Positions 36,397 to 47,049 of a stretch of DNA of 60,000 nucleotides are shown piece after piece. The stretch's first letter is position 1; every line of letters begins with the position of its first letter. The translations under genes were made by a program, and so were the position numbers. The notes under the pieces were generated by a model. It saw nothing but the letters and a program-made list of their open reading frames with translations, ran no database searches and was not told the DNA's origin. The DNA lies in contig NC_081413.1 in the NCBI RefSeq assembly GCF_030272615.1, positions 142,875,976 through 142,935,975 on the forward strand. Direction: 5' to 3'. The stretch is from Cryptomeria japonica. Lineage: Eukaryota > Streptophyta > Pinopsida > Cupressales > Cupressaceae.

Positions 36397-36462
36397 ATGG
36401 CTTTGGTGCATAGATTCGATCGCGTTCGCCGATTTCAGAGGCCAACATATGCAACAGAGCCG
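36397..36462 (+). CDS. First exon of antisense (PMD-type) gene in element G
   Basis: Twenty-two codons from ATG, with HRFDRVRRFQRP, end exactly at a GTGAGT splice donor (36463-36468) in phase 0. In element E the homologous exon has HHFERVRRYRRP, ends at GTAAGT, and is also phase 0. The exon runs opposite to the element's own transcription. Downstream exons would lie beyond element F, which interrupts the intron 56 bases after the exon. Confidence 0.6.
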
Positions 36463-36518
36463 GTGAGTATCGCTAAACCTCCTTGTACTTTGTCACAATA
36501 AATGTTGTCATTAATGCA

Positions 36519-37533
36519 TGTTAGGTAGAGTAATATGTCTTCAAGGCTGAATTGGCAGTTCTATGATGAAAATATGACGTCGATTGGATAAGCTGTTGAG
36601 AGGACATTGAACCTAGACATGCACATGAAAACGTGTTACAAGATCGAGGCACATCTAACCATTTTTATATTGCAAATTGCACTAGAAGATTATGTTTGAT
36701 TGCAAGTTCAATCTAACCAATGAAATATTTTGTTTAGTTATTCATTCGAGGAATCTTTTTGTAAGATCGAAGCAATGAATTAGATCACTGCTGTAACAGG
36801 TCTATTTATATAGCATGGGAAGAGAAAAATGAGTATGGATGAATGTGTATGAGTGTATGTGTGTGTATGCATGAAGGAATACTATTACAGAGACACGAAG
36901 AGGTCACCGAGAAGGTTATTAGTGAATAGTCGAAGAACAGAGAAAACAGAAGGGTTTACTGAGTTACAATATGGGTTACCGAGGTATGCTACAAGCTAGG
37001 TAATCTTATTCTGAGCATATAGAATCTGCTATAACATTTCAGATGTAAAGTTGTAGATATTTGTAATGATTCTATTGTAATATTTTGAAGTTGTAAGAGA
37101 TACCTTTAACAGGGTAAAAGACTCTAACCAAGTCTATAAATTGTAAATCCTCTAACCAAGTGCAGCATTTATATAGTATTGTGAAATCCTTTAGTAAGGT
37201 AGATCTAATAGATCTTGTTACTCCTAACAGGGTAAGTTATCAGAAATAGCTAAATGTAGCTCTAACCGAGCAATCTTTATTATTGCAGTAGTGAAGTTGT
37301 GGGTGCCATCCCCACCACAGTTTTTCTCTCTAACCAAGAGTTTTTGCGTGACCAAAATATATGTGTTATGGAGTGAATCATGTATGATTATTATCTATTT
37401 ATTTTAACTTTATTTTATGTTACTGCACTATTATGTTTATGCATAACAGTAAGGTTATTATTAAAAAAAAATTTTGGAGTATTGATTCACCCCTCCCCTC
37501 TCAGTACATTAGCTTTCCATATTGGACCTAACA
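36519..37533 (+). repeat. 5' LTR of element F
   Basis: It starts TGTTAGG and ends CCTAACA, a perfect 7-bp inverted repeat, followed by ATTGGTATCAGAGC. It includes the GGGTGCCATCCCCACCACAG block and the TTCACCCCTCCCCTCTCAGT end common to copia-type LTRs. Confidence 0.85.
36803..36813 (+). promoter_or_regulatory. Candidate TATA box of F LTR
   Basis: TATTTATATAG about 285 bases into the LTR, followed by an A/G-rich start region. A second candidate (TATAAA, 37135) is nearer the LTR end. Confidence 0.4.
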
Positions 37534-37535
37534 AT

Positions 37536-37547
37536 TGGTATCAGAGC
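37536..37547 (+). other. Primer-binding site of F
   Basis: TGGTATCAGAGC, perfect complement to the 3' end expected of initiator-Met tRNA, two bases after the LTR. Confidence 0.9.
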
Positions 37548-37595
37548 TTGAATCTTGGAAAAGGGTTTAACTACCTAAAGAGAAAGATCTTATCA

Positions 37596-38947
37596 ATGGA
37601 AGGCTACAAACAATCTCAAAGGATTGTGTATCTACAAGAAGAGCTGGATAATGCAAATCAAGTGATTGCAGACATGCAGAGGCAAATGCAAAAATCTCTG
37701 AAAGTAAGGAGAAGATTATCTGATGACTTGCAGGATTCTCAAGAGCGAGTGGAACAAATCAAGACATCATCTGAGAACAGTATATCTGAAGAGACTGAAG
37801 AAATGATTGGAATGTTGAAAGAAAAGAACAAAGCATTGGTTGATCAACTAAAAGCAATGAAAAGAGAATGTGAATATTTAAGTACACAGATGACTAAAAA
37901 TCTAGATGCATTAAGGATAGCTGAGGATAAAGAAAGAGATCTACAAAGGGAGAAACAACAACTTGAAGCTCTAGTATCTAATAAGGATAATGAAATCATA
38001 AGGTTAATTGGTATTCAACAAAATATGACAGATCAACTAGGTTATGCACATCATGAAGCAATTCTAAGAATGATGAAAATCAATCATTGAAACTCAAAGT
38101 ATCAAGGTTGAATGGTGAACTTGAAACAGAGAAGAAATCCAAAGAAACATTGGAGAAAAGTTATGAAGCATCAAAGATGTTGGATGAACAACTGAATACA
38201 AGAAGACCCTACAAAGATGGAGGACTCAGTTACAAAGGAAAAGAATCAACTGAGAAAGGAATTCATACTACCGAGAGAGGAGAATCATCAAAGCAAGTTG
38301 GAAATAGGAATAACATCAAAAGGAAGAAGTCTATTTGCTATTACTATGGAAATCAAGGTCATACTGCCAACATATGCCAGATCAGAAAAGGTAAGCAACC
38401 GAATATCACTAAGCCTAATGGATATTGTTGCAATTGCAATAAATTTGGTCACACATCTAATCAATGTAGGACAAAGTCTGTTAACAACTATCAGAAGGCA
38501 AAATTCAAAGGGTTTTGTAGAAACTACAATAGATATGGACATAGTACCGAGAAGTGTTGGTCTAAGCAAAAGAACTACATGCGGTATCCACACCGAGAAA
38601 ATACTAGAGGTTACCGATCTCACATAGATCCTTACTAACAATATGCAGCAGTACCATGGGATTACAATACAAGGATATGGTGCGAATGTTGTGGAAGATA
38701 TGAACATATTAGTGCCAACTATTTTATAAGGTTTGGAATGAACAACCGAAGATCATGGAGAAATCCCGGTATGGCATGTTTTCATTGTCACAAAGTTGGA
38801 CATTTAGCTGGAGATTGCAGAGTTCAACCTAGAAGAGACACTGAAGAGATAAAAGAAAAATTCAAGATGATTTGGAAAAAGAAGGAAACTATGTCAGATG
38901 AAGAAATCACCTTACCTACTGAGTTAGGTGCACCTATTTCAAATTAG
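37596..38947 (+). pseudogene. Element F ORF1: coiled coil with five zinc-knuckle-like motifs
   Basis: The ATG is 48 bases after the primer site. Residues 1 to about 210 are a long heptad-type coiled coil (IVYLQEELDNANQVIADMQR, QQLEALVSNKDNEI). One frameshift near 38070 joins the two halves. CCHC-type knuckles follow: CYYYGNQGHTANIC (second Cys replaced), CCNCNKFGHTSNQC (intact), CRNYNRYGHSTEKC (second Cys lost), CECCGRYEHISANYF (last Cys lost) and CFHCHKVGHLAGDC (intact). A TAA is at 38636. It is presumably a gag-like RNA-binding protein; no copia capsid-type domain is recognisable. Confidence 0.7.
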
Positions 38948-39469
38948 TCAAGAAAAGGTATGAAGGGACTGCATTCTCTAAAGGTTAAATCGTAACAGTT
39001 CCTATTCTATTATGTACAAAATTCAAAATTTGCATAGTTAAGATGCAATTAGTCAGTTTATATACTATACAAGAAACCTGTCAAGTCAGTGTATACAGGA
39101 AACCTGTCAAGTCGGTTAATAAAGGAAAGTTGGTTACTCGGTTAAAACACAAAAATGAGTCAATCGGTAAAAGGTGAACTGAGTGCATTTAATGTCTTGA
39201 CCTAACTTGCACGGAGCCTGATAAGGTATTTTTGAGTACTTAAAAGTGTTTTCACAGTCATTTTCATTCACCAAGTTTTCAAGAAGCAGAGCAAAGTGAA
39301 TCAAAGTGATCAAACTTCATTCAGAGCAAATTTTGAGGTATTTACATCAAATCTATTCACTGTTAAGCTGGTTTCCGATCTAGTCAAATTACTATTGTCT
39401 ATCGAGTGTGAAGCGTCAATCGTTTGTAAAACCTAAGGATAATTTATCAAATCTTACCTAAAACCTACC
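38948..39469 (+). other. Spacer between F ORF1 and ORF2
   Basis: Non-coding. Two tandem copies of TATACA-GAAACCTGTCAAGT at about 39065-39115. How ORF2 is expressed (splicing, separate promoter or reinitiation) cannot be told from the sequence. Confidence 0.5.
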
Positions 39470-42400
39470 ATGGCACCCAAGAGCCAAGACCTCGTAGTTG
39501 TCAAAAATGTGGAGAAGCCCTCGCTGAAATATTCTTTAACTCCCAAAGTTGCCTCTGAACCGAATGACAAAACTGCATTTTCACTCATCCCTGATCGAGT
39601 CTTGTTAGTAGAAGATGTTAGATTCTTCACCAAATGCCATGTTGAGGAACTTAGTCATGTTGAGATTAGTGACACATATGATGAACTTTGCACTAATGGC
39701 AAACTGGATAGCAAATTTGAGCATATCAAAATCAAGGGATTACCTGAAGCCCTAGTCTATCCTCGTGTGTTCAAACCCCAGTGGGTTAAGTTTGTCTTGA
39801 GCAGAGTACATGATGATTTCATGTGGCTATAGGAGCAACCGTTTAAGATCACTAAGGAAGTCATTCACCTGATCACCGGGTATCCCATCTATGATCATGC
39901 ACAAGCACAGAAAATGATATCACAAAAAGAACTAATCAGTCTAATTGGAGTAGAATCTGATTACTAAGGACTGAAATTGAATAATGTCACTGATGCAGAA
40001 CTCAAGTTTACAATTAGAGTAATTGGTTACTGTTTCTTCCAATCTGCAAGGGAAAACAGTGTACCATGTGCTGCAGTTGACTTGGCCTACAAAATAGTGA
40101 AGAAGGGAATGAAAGTAGACTTGTCTGAAGTGCTACTGAAGAACTTGTTTGAGAACCTGAACACAATAAGGAAGCCAAAGAAGAACAACTCGGCAAATAC
40201 ACTAAAATTTGGTTCACTACTTGTATGTATGTTTTTCTACTTTGAGAAGTTCTTTCCCTCAATCGGTAAAGTAGTATGGGAGCTACACCAACCTATCACC
40301 CATCAAATCAATGACTTCATCAAGAAGCTAGGTGATAACTTTAATGATATCATGGATGATTACTTCAACAAGTTCCAAGAGAAAATGCACAATAGGTACA
40401 GGATTCCACCACAGCTAGTAGAAAAATACAAGGACAATATATGTTTTGAGGTTGACACTGATTATTGTTATGTAAATGTTGTTGAACCGAGGACTCAATC
40501 GTTGCAACCAATGGGTTATGAGATTGATTATGATATTACACAACAATCAATTGATGCCTATTTATCATTGCCAAGGCATGCAACCGAACTAAGGTATGGA
40601 ACCTATGAAGAGGTGAAGGAGAAAGTAAAAATGAGCATTGTAGTACCTAAGGCTACAAGAAAAGCTACAAAAATGATAAAGGTTTTATCTGAGAAATTCA
40701 GAGAAGAATCCTCCTCTACACCTGTCAAAGGAAATCTTGCCATTATCGAAGAGGAATCAAAAGCTCAAGAAGCAGCAATAACATTAAGCACAGAGTTGCC
40801 TAAGGGTAAAGTTCTGAAAAGAAAGAAACAGGACATCACAAAGGCCCTACCGACCCCACCAACAAAGAGACCCAACACTAGAGCATCAGTTGCATCACCG
40901 AGTAAGAAGCAAAAGAGTCTTACTACACCAAAGGTAACCAAGACCTATAAGAAATATACTCAAAGACTCATTTTGGCAAAAGAGTCAAGTGATACAGAGT
41001 TTGATGATGCAAATAAATTCTAGATTGTGAAAAGCAAAAAGGTAAATATTCACAGTGTTGAAAATTTTTGTGCCAATCTTAAAGAATATGGTGGATTTGC
41101 AAGATTTAGATATGTTAAGTATGAGACTAGGAATAATGATGAGAAGTGACAGATTGAAGAAGCTATCATCTATACACTTCTGAAGTTTCGGCTAGCTCCA
41201 TTAGAACTAGCAAAGTCACTTCCAAGTGAACTATACTTACATATTGATAACAGATGGAAATATGCAATGGACTCAGAGAGACAAATAAGAGAAAGAAGTC
41301 TAGTCCATCTATTTCTTGATATGTCTGTAGCAAAAATCAAGGAGCATTTGACCACATACAATTCTAAATTTCTTGTCAAACAAAGAGCCTTAAAATTGAT
41401 GAATGGGCTATACATTGATGTGGAGAATGAGACAAAAGCCAAGTGGCAAGAGATCTTCAAACAAAAGGATGTCAGTGAACATTCTCAAATTGAAATTATT
41501 GATGTCACCGAGCAAGGTCTAGACCCGATTGACACTATTCAAATTGATGAAGATGTAATGGAAGAAGTAGCACTAGAGCAGGAAATGATTGAAGGCAGTA
41601 CCTATGCAAAACTTGTCTCTAGTGAATCTGTCTTAGAACAAGTTCAGCCTTATCCACCGGTGTAACCACCTGTCTCAACCGAAGCTCCCAAGGACATAGA
41701 GAAAGGCATCGAAGGTACCTAATCTGAAGTAGCAGATGATACAACCAAAGATCAGACATCTCAAGCATAGACAAGCATAGCAAATGTTACAACTGAGAAC
41801 CCTAGTGCCGAGCCACCCAAGGACACTACAATGGCTACAGGAACCGACCAAAGTGTTGCATCTACCGAGCAACCTACCGAGGGTCAGCAAGCCTCTCAAG
41901 CACTTGTTTTAGTGCCACCGCCCAAAGGAAAAGAAAGGAAGGTGAGAAAGCATAGTTTCAAATTTGACTTTTCTAAACCGATAGTGTTGCCCAATGTAGA
42001 CATCTCCAAATTGAAAGGGCAAGCACTCACTAAATTCAGTGAACTATGCAAAGCAAAGGCCGAATAGGAGAAGCAACTGGCCATACAAAAGAAGAATAAA
42101 GTACTTCAGAAGGTTAGGACACTACTAACAAAAATGCTACCTTCAGCAACAATGTCAATCAATGCAGCCATCCATATTCAATTGGATGAAATCCTAAATC
42201 AGATTGAAACATCTAGAGTTGATGCATCTAAGTACTTAAGCAAGCTCAAGGATAAAGAGCTTACTACTCAAATGATAGAGAAAGTACAGAAATCCATTGC
42301 TGGTGGCAAGGTAAAACTTGTCAAATTCATTGCTGAGTTGTCCCCTCAACTCAAGAATATTCTTTATTTATTCTAGAAACTATGTACATTTTCCTTATTC

Positions 42401-42817
42401 ATTAAAGATGTCAAAAATAAAACTGATGCAATTGAGAAAGACATCACCGATCTCTCAACTAAGTTGACCACCGAGCCTAATTTAGTTCAGCATTTTTATA
42501 CAAAGCTTCAATAGCTCATGGCTCAATAGTTAGAGCTCAGGAATGAAGAGCATAAAATTAGGATGGACATAATGACCCTTCAGACATTATTCCTTCCTCA
42601 TCTCTCATCAGTATAGGAACAGATCAACAGAGCTACACGCCTATCGACTACACAAGAGGGAAGCACTCTTGATGGCTTAATATCACTCTTAGCTGATATT
42701 CAAGCACAAAATTCCTTAATGGAAAGTGTAAAGGATTCACTCTCAGTCGCCCTCACCAACGCTCGGACCAAGTATAAGTCTATTTTTGATCAGTTACCAC
42801 CTCCAGATGGAAACTAA
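39470..42817 (+). pseudogene. Element F ORF2: unknown protein of about 1,115 codons
   Basis: One frame from ATG 39470 to TAA 42815, with about a dozen in-frame stops (mostly TAG) and no frameshift. I do not recognise the family. The N-terminal globular region includes PFKITKEVIHLITGYPIYD and VPCAAVDLAYKIVKKGMKVD; the ITKE-IH-ITG pattern recalls 'putative plant transposon protein' domains in other plant elements, a weak likeness. A Lys/Pro-rich middle (KRKKQ, PTKRPNTRA, KKQKS) resembles nuclear-localisation sequence. The C-terminus is Gln/Glu-rich and helical. No RT or integrase motif is present. Confidence 0.65.
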
Positions 42818-42832
42818 GTTTTTAATGTTTGT

Positions 42833-43061
42833 CAAAAAGGGGGAGTAATATTATGATACTACATAGAGGAAAGTAATACCCGACAAAGGGGGAGTAATTC
42901 TATATTTTGAGAGTGATACAGTTTTGGTAACACAGTTTTGAGTATTGTATACAAGGGGAGTATACCGAGAAGATTATACAGAGCATTTAGAGCACTCAAG
43001 CACATAACTGAACCAAACAGAAAAATTCAGAGTTATGTACAGAATAATGATAAGGGGAGTA
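42833..43061 (+). other. Four spaced polypurine tracts of element F
   Basis: CAAAAAGGGGGAGTAAT (42833), CAAAGGGGGAGTAATT (42883), ACAAGGGGAGTATA (42951) and ATAAGGGGAGTATA (43050). Multiple tracts of this kind have been described upstream of Sirevirus 3' LTRs. Element E interrupts before the 3' LTR is seen. Confidence 0.75.
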
Positions 43062-43122
43062 TATCTGCATATACTATTTCATTGACTATTGTATATATTT
43101 TCAAGTGTAGTCATTTTGCAAG

Positions 43123-44549
43123 TGTATGCGGGAAAAGTGGTCGAATAAAACTTAATATGTGAAAATTTAATTAAATACTAGTCCACACACACACACAGGA
43201 CTTCTTGGTGCAAGCTATGGAGTAATAACATATTACTTAGCTTCCCAAGGAGGGTCCCATGGTTCTCTATCTCACAATGTCCCTCAAACCAATGTTTTTG
43301 CTCTCAGATCACTGAGCAAAATGGTTTAGGGATGGCAAATGCAAGAACGAGGGATGCACTGATAGTTTTTAGGATGAGATGTGTTAAGCTATGTATGATT
43401 TTAAGATGCAATAAACTAAATGATAAGATGACAAGATTAGTATGAGTACTATCCTAGCATACTATATTTAATCTATGATTGAGCTAAAATGATAAAGAAA
43501 TTATTCTAAAGAGAGGCTAAATGATGAGCATATATAAAATGAGAAAGCTTGAAAGAATTTGAGCATAAGTGTGATGCTACAAATTTGAAGGATGATTGTT
43601 GAGAATGGAGGAATGAGAGCTCTATTTATAGCATAAACAGGGCAATGGATGGTCAAGATTGAAAGGTTTAATCAAGGGCCAGGTTTGAAAGTTGGGGATC
43701 CATGTGCATAATTGGCACCAATGAAATGGTGACAAGTGTCAACATAGGATTGGGTTGAGAAAAGAGGTTGGAGGCATTAAAGGCCTGAGAAGACCTCATG
43801 GTTATTTAAAGGCTAAGGGTCAAGTCTAAGTTAGGCTTACCCACTGGATTAAGAGTTAATCCAAGGATAAACCTTTGTGCAAATGATTAAGAGATAATCA
43901 TGGTCAAAGCATTAACGGCCTGATGAGACCCTTGGGTTGGATAGAGGTTGAGTCAAAACAAATGTTTTAACCATGTGGGAGGGTTTGAATTAACCATTAA
44001 TGGTTATTGGAGACTTTGGGGATTAAGTGGTTGAAGGTTGGAAGCCTTCAATGGTTTTCAAAGACTTTAAGGGTTTTGGTGGTTGAAGGTTGAAAACCTT
44101 TAATGGTTATCAAAGACTTTAAGGGTTTTGAGAAGTGACTTCCCTTTGCTTAGGGATGTGACAAAGTTTAGAGGAGGGGTTAGGTTGATTAGAAGATTCT
44201 AGAAGGGATTAGAAATAGGTTTAGGATTTTGCAAGTGGATGGAGGGATAATTGAATTAAATGATTTAATTCAATTTGGTTGTAATTTGGAGAAATTAAAT
44301 AAATTAGATTTATTCAATTTAGGATAACTATTTAATTAAATTTGAATTTAATTAAAAGTGGATAGGGGGATTTAATTGAATAAAATGATTTATTCATTAA
44401 ATGGTATAGTGAATTTAATTTAAATAAATTGAGTAATTTATTTAATTAAATAGAGGAATGTGGATAATTTAATTAAATTGGATTTAATCAAATAGAGAAA
44501 TGAACATAAAATATTCATTTAGGAATATGGTCATTTTTATATGTCTACA
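43123..44549 (-). repeat. 3' LTR of element E (1,427 bp)
   Basis: Ends are TGTAGACATAT at 44549 and GCATACA at 43123 in element orientation. It matches 59058-60000 over the shared part, and the polypurine tract abuts the 44549 end. Confidence 0.92.
43621..43630 (-). promoter_or_regulatory. TATA box of E 3' LTR
   Basis: CTATAAATAG on the minus strand. The identical box is in the 5' LTR at 59555-59564. Confidence 0.55.
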
Positions 44550-44565
44550 TTTTGCCCCTCTTTGA
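44550..44565 (-). other. Polypurine tract of E
   Basis: Minus strand CAAAGAGGGGCAAAA abuts the LTR start TGTAGACA, as in B and G. Confidence 0.85.
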
Positions 44566-44639
44566 AGTGACGTGTGTGCACATGTTATTTCAAAGAAAAT
44601 GATGCCTTATCATGGTTTATAATCAAATGCAATTTTTGT

Positions 44640-44925
44640 GTCATTCTTTTGATTTTCCAGTCATGCCCCAGATTTGATGTGATGCCCCAGATTCGATATT
44701 TGATGATGATGCCCCCTCGGGAGATGAATCAATATTTTGAAAAAAATTAAAAAAAATTTGATTTAAGTTGATGAGTTGCGTATGATGTGTATGATTTCGT
44801 GCATGTAAAAAGTGTGCTGATTGATTCATCTCTCGATAAGTTACAACTGTTTTGGTATAGGAGAGACCGCGACCATATTACAGGTCCATTGGGCTAACCC
44901 TAATTTCATTTTCCTCCTATAAAAG
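44640..44925 (+). promoter_or_regulatory. Promoter region of the antisense gene in E
   Basis: TATAAAAG at 44918-44925, 81 bases before the antisense ATG. Upstream are repeated GATGCCCCAGATT-like segments and GATGCCCCCTCGGGAGATG. The last block is shared with G (TATGCCCCCTCGAGAGATT) and, inverted, with the end of B, so it is either part of the antisense promoter or a 3' element signal. Confidence 0.55.
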
Positions 44926-44998
44926 GGGAAAAGGGCTTGATTTAAAGTCATTTGTGCTTTGCTGACTTTGAAGAAAGAGAATTTGCTCTGGAGAGAAA

Positions 44999-45073
44999 AT
45001 GCCTATTCCCTATCACAGACACCATTTTGAGCGCGTTCGGAGGTACCGGAGACCTGTAGCGCGTGGACCACCA
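44999..45073 (+). CDS. First exon of antisense PMD gene in E
   Basis: Twenty-five codons with HHFERVRRYRRP end at GTAAGT (45074-45079) in phase 0. The homologous exon in G is likewise phase 0 with GTGAGT. The segment is very basic, possibly nuclear targeting. Conservation of coding, donor and TATA spacing in a second diverged element supports a real transcription unit. Confidence 0.65.
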
Positions 45074-45169
45074 GTAAGTCAACGTTTTTGACCCCTTTTT
45101 GATTTTTTGTTTTTTTGTTTTTAGTCACTTTTTGAATTTCAAAGTTTGGGTGTTTCATTTTAGCGCGTC

Positions 45170-45605
45170 TAGGGTCCACAGTAGCGCATACGAAGTGTGA
45201 AGTAGCACATCAAGTTCAAATTTAGGGGTCACGTCCGAAAAATGTAGGCTAGCACAGAAAACTTTTAGGTTAGCACATATATGGATAATAGTGCATAGAA
45301 AGTGTTGGGTAGCGCATCGTGTCAATAGGCTAGCGTGTAGGTATGACCTAGCGCATAGGGGCTGTAGGGGTTCACATAGGAAAGGGGGTTTAGCGCGTAG
45401 GACTAACCTAGCGCATAGGGCTAAAAGGGTAGCACTTAGGAGGGGTAGATTAGCACTTAGACAGAGGCTAGCGCATGGAGTGGGTTAGGTAGCGCTTTGG
45501 GTGGAAAGAGTAGCGCATAGACAGAGTCTAGCGCATAGGACAAATAGATTAGCGCGTAGGAAAAGCAGCCTAGCGCGTGGGAGGTTTTTAGCACATTGAA
45601 TAACT
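45170..45605 (+). repeat. TAGCGCAT motif array in E 3' region
   Basis: About 20 copies of TAGCGCAT, TAGCGCGT or TAGCACAT-like octamers spaced mostly 18-26 bases, with unrelated spacers. The leader of the same element carries the same motif in the opposite orientation (ATGCGCTA on the + strand). Confidence 0.8.
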
Positions 45606-45814
45606 GTTTTAGCACATCTAAAAAATTTTGCAGAATTGGCCGATTTGAAAATTTGTTTTGTTTGCCTGTCGCGTTTTGATGAATTTTTCCAATATGAGTG
45701 TTTGTATAACTTGTTTTGATTTGTGAGTTTTCAAGTTATGTATAGATATCAATCTGTTGTTTTGATCAAAATATGATGTATTTGCATGTTCTGTTTCAAG
45801 TTCAATGTGTGTGA

Positions 45815-45990
45815 AGCCTGAGTTGTATTACAAGCTGATATGGGTTGGAAACTTGAGTTGTTTTACAAGCTGATATGGGTGGGAAACTTGAGTTGTTTTA
45901 CAAGTTTATGTGATTGTGGAGACTTGAGTTGTATTACAAGTTTTGATATGGTTTTTGATAACTTGAGTTGTTTTACAAGTTGATATGAAA
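45815..45990 (+). repeat. Tandem repeat of GAGTTGTTTTACAAG units
   Basis: Five units of about 30-45 bp built on CTTGAGTTGTTTTACAAG then TGATATGGGTGG. Each core contains the palindromic pair CTTGAG...ACAAG. Confidence 0.85.
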
Positions 45991-46132
45991 TGATAAGATT
46001 TTGAACTTGATGTAGATGAGCAAATTGTTTCATGTTGTTGATGTAAGTTTGATTTTGATATCTTTGTTTTGATGTGGAAACTGATATTGGATATGTTTTG
46101 TTTGTTGACAGGAGTGAGTGGGTGTTGTTTAG

Positions 46133-47049
46133 TTGAGGGAGAGATTCCCGAGACCGTGGACATTGATACCGCGATTGTCACAGGCAGATTTGGATATTAT
46201 AGAGAGATGCGGATTGACCTCTCTTCTGGATATGCCTCGGTTCACTGTGAACCGGGGGCTTTTGACAGCATTGGTAGAGAGGTGGCATAGCAACACGAAC
46301 ACCTTTCATTTTGCCACTAGAGAGATGACAGTGACACCGGAGGATTGCTACCGGATTTTGCGGATTCCTGTTGTAGGGGCACTACTTCCCTATGAGCAGT
46401 CAGAGGAGGGTGGCACAGAGGCACTGCACTGCATATTTCAAGATGACATAGTTTGTGGCTATGAGATCCCCTGGCAGGAGTTTTTGGATTTGGGTTATGC
46501 ACCACTGCCATCTATACTAGCAGGATTCATTGGGGGATTCCTTTGTCTTGATCGTAGGTCAAAGGGATTCTCAGTGGGATGGGGGTTAGTGTTGGAGGAG
46601 ATGGTCACAAAGGGCCGGAGATTTGCATGGGGGCAGATGTACTCCCACCTCCAGTACTGAGGATAGGGCGAGTGGGAGGGGTTCCTCCAGCACAGGTACC
46701 ACTACAGGTTTGAGTGCCAGGTCATGTGGAGGATGCGCAGATCCGGACCTTGCAGATTACTGTTCAGCAGCTGCAGGTGCAGATTTTGACCTATCAGCGG
46801 TAGATTTCTCAGTTGACCACTGAGAGAGATACTGAGATAGAGTGGCGAGGATGAGCGGAGGAGGCATTGGCGAGTGTGCAGAGAGCAGCGGTGGGTGGTT
46901 TGTTGAGAGACACCCTTAGAGAGCTGACGCGGAGAGTGCTGGAGGTAGAGTATTATAGGCGGCATTATGAGGCTGCAGTACCCAGGGATCGGCGGGTTGA
47001 GAGTTTTGCGCAGTCGAGATCTAGCCGAGCTCGAGCCACTGGGTCATGA
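46133..47049 (+). pseudogene. Antisense plant mobile domain (PMD) exon in element E
   Basis: The frame from 46133 has LSQADLDIIERCGL, then ERWHSNTNTFHFATREMTVT, PEDCYRILRIPVVG, the proline/glycine segment FIGGFLCLDRRSKGFSVGW, and FAWGQMYSHLQY. This is the layout of plant mobile domain proteins (MAIN/MAIL type), known both as host genes and as passengers of transposons. Two stops follow (TGA 46658, TAG 46664), then EWEGFLQHRYHYRFECQVMW in the same frame. After a frameshift near 46730 comes a Gln/Glu-rich coiled-coil tail to 47049. It runs opposite to E's gag-pol and is defective in this copy. Confidence 0.7.

Larger units (their letters stand above)
34984..36518 (-). mobile_element. Element G: Tat-type element, 3' end only
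   Basis: On the minus strand, an LTR begins at 36041 with TGTAGACACCTAAAA and a polypurine tract (36042-36057) precedes it, so this is a 3' LTR. Right of it are the conserved GATGCCCC/TCGAGAGAT block and the antisense first exon, cut at 36519 by element F. The remainder of G should lie beyond F, off-window. Confidence 0.7.
36519..43122 (+). mobile_element. Element F: copia-type, apparently non-autonomous
   Basis: It has a 5' LTR with 7-bp inverted ends, a perfect TGGTATCAGAGC primer site, ORF1 (coiled coil plus zinc knuckles), ORF2 (unknown, about 1,115 codons) and four spaced polypurine tracts. No RT, RNase H or integrase lies between primer site and polypurine tracts. Repeated polypurine tracts are a reported feature of Sirevirus-type copia elements. 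The 3' LTR must be right of element E, off-window. The possible target-site pentamer at the left is ATGCA (36514-36518). Confidence 0.75.
45074..46132 (+). other. Putative intron of the antisense gene
   Basis: GTAAGT at the left. At the right, two acceptors are possible: TTTGTTGACAG (46111) and TTGTTTAG (46132). Only the second keeps phase 0 open into the PMD exon; the first meets a TGA. The intron holds the TAGCGCAT array and the five-copy GAGTTGTTTTACAAG repeat. Confidence 0.5.

Noticed and set aside
45291-45488. Arg/His-rich ORF with repeated LAHR
   Set aside because: Generated by the TAGCGCAT array in the antisense intron; no independent coding evidence.
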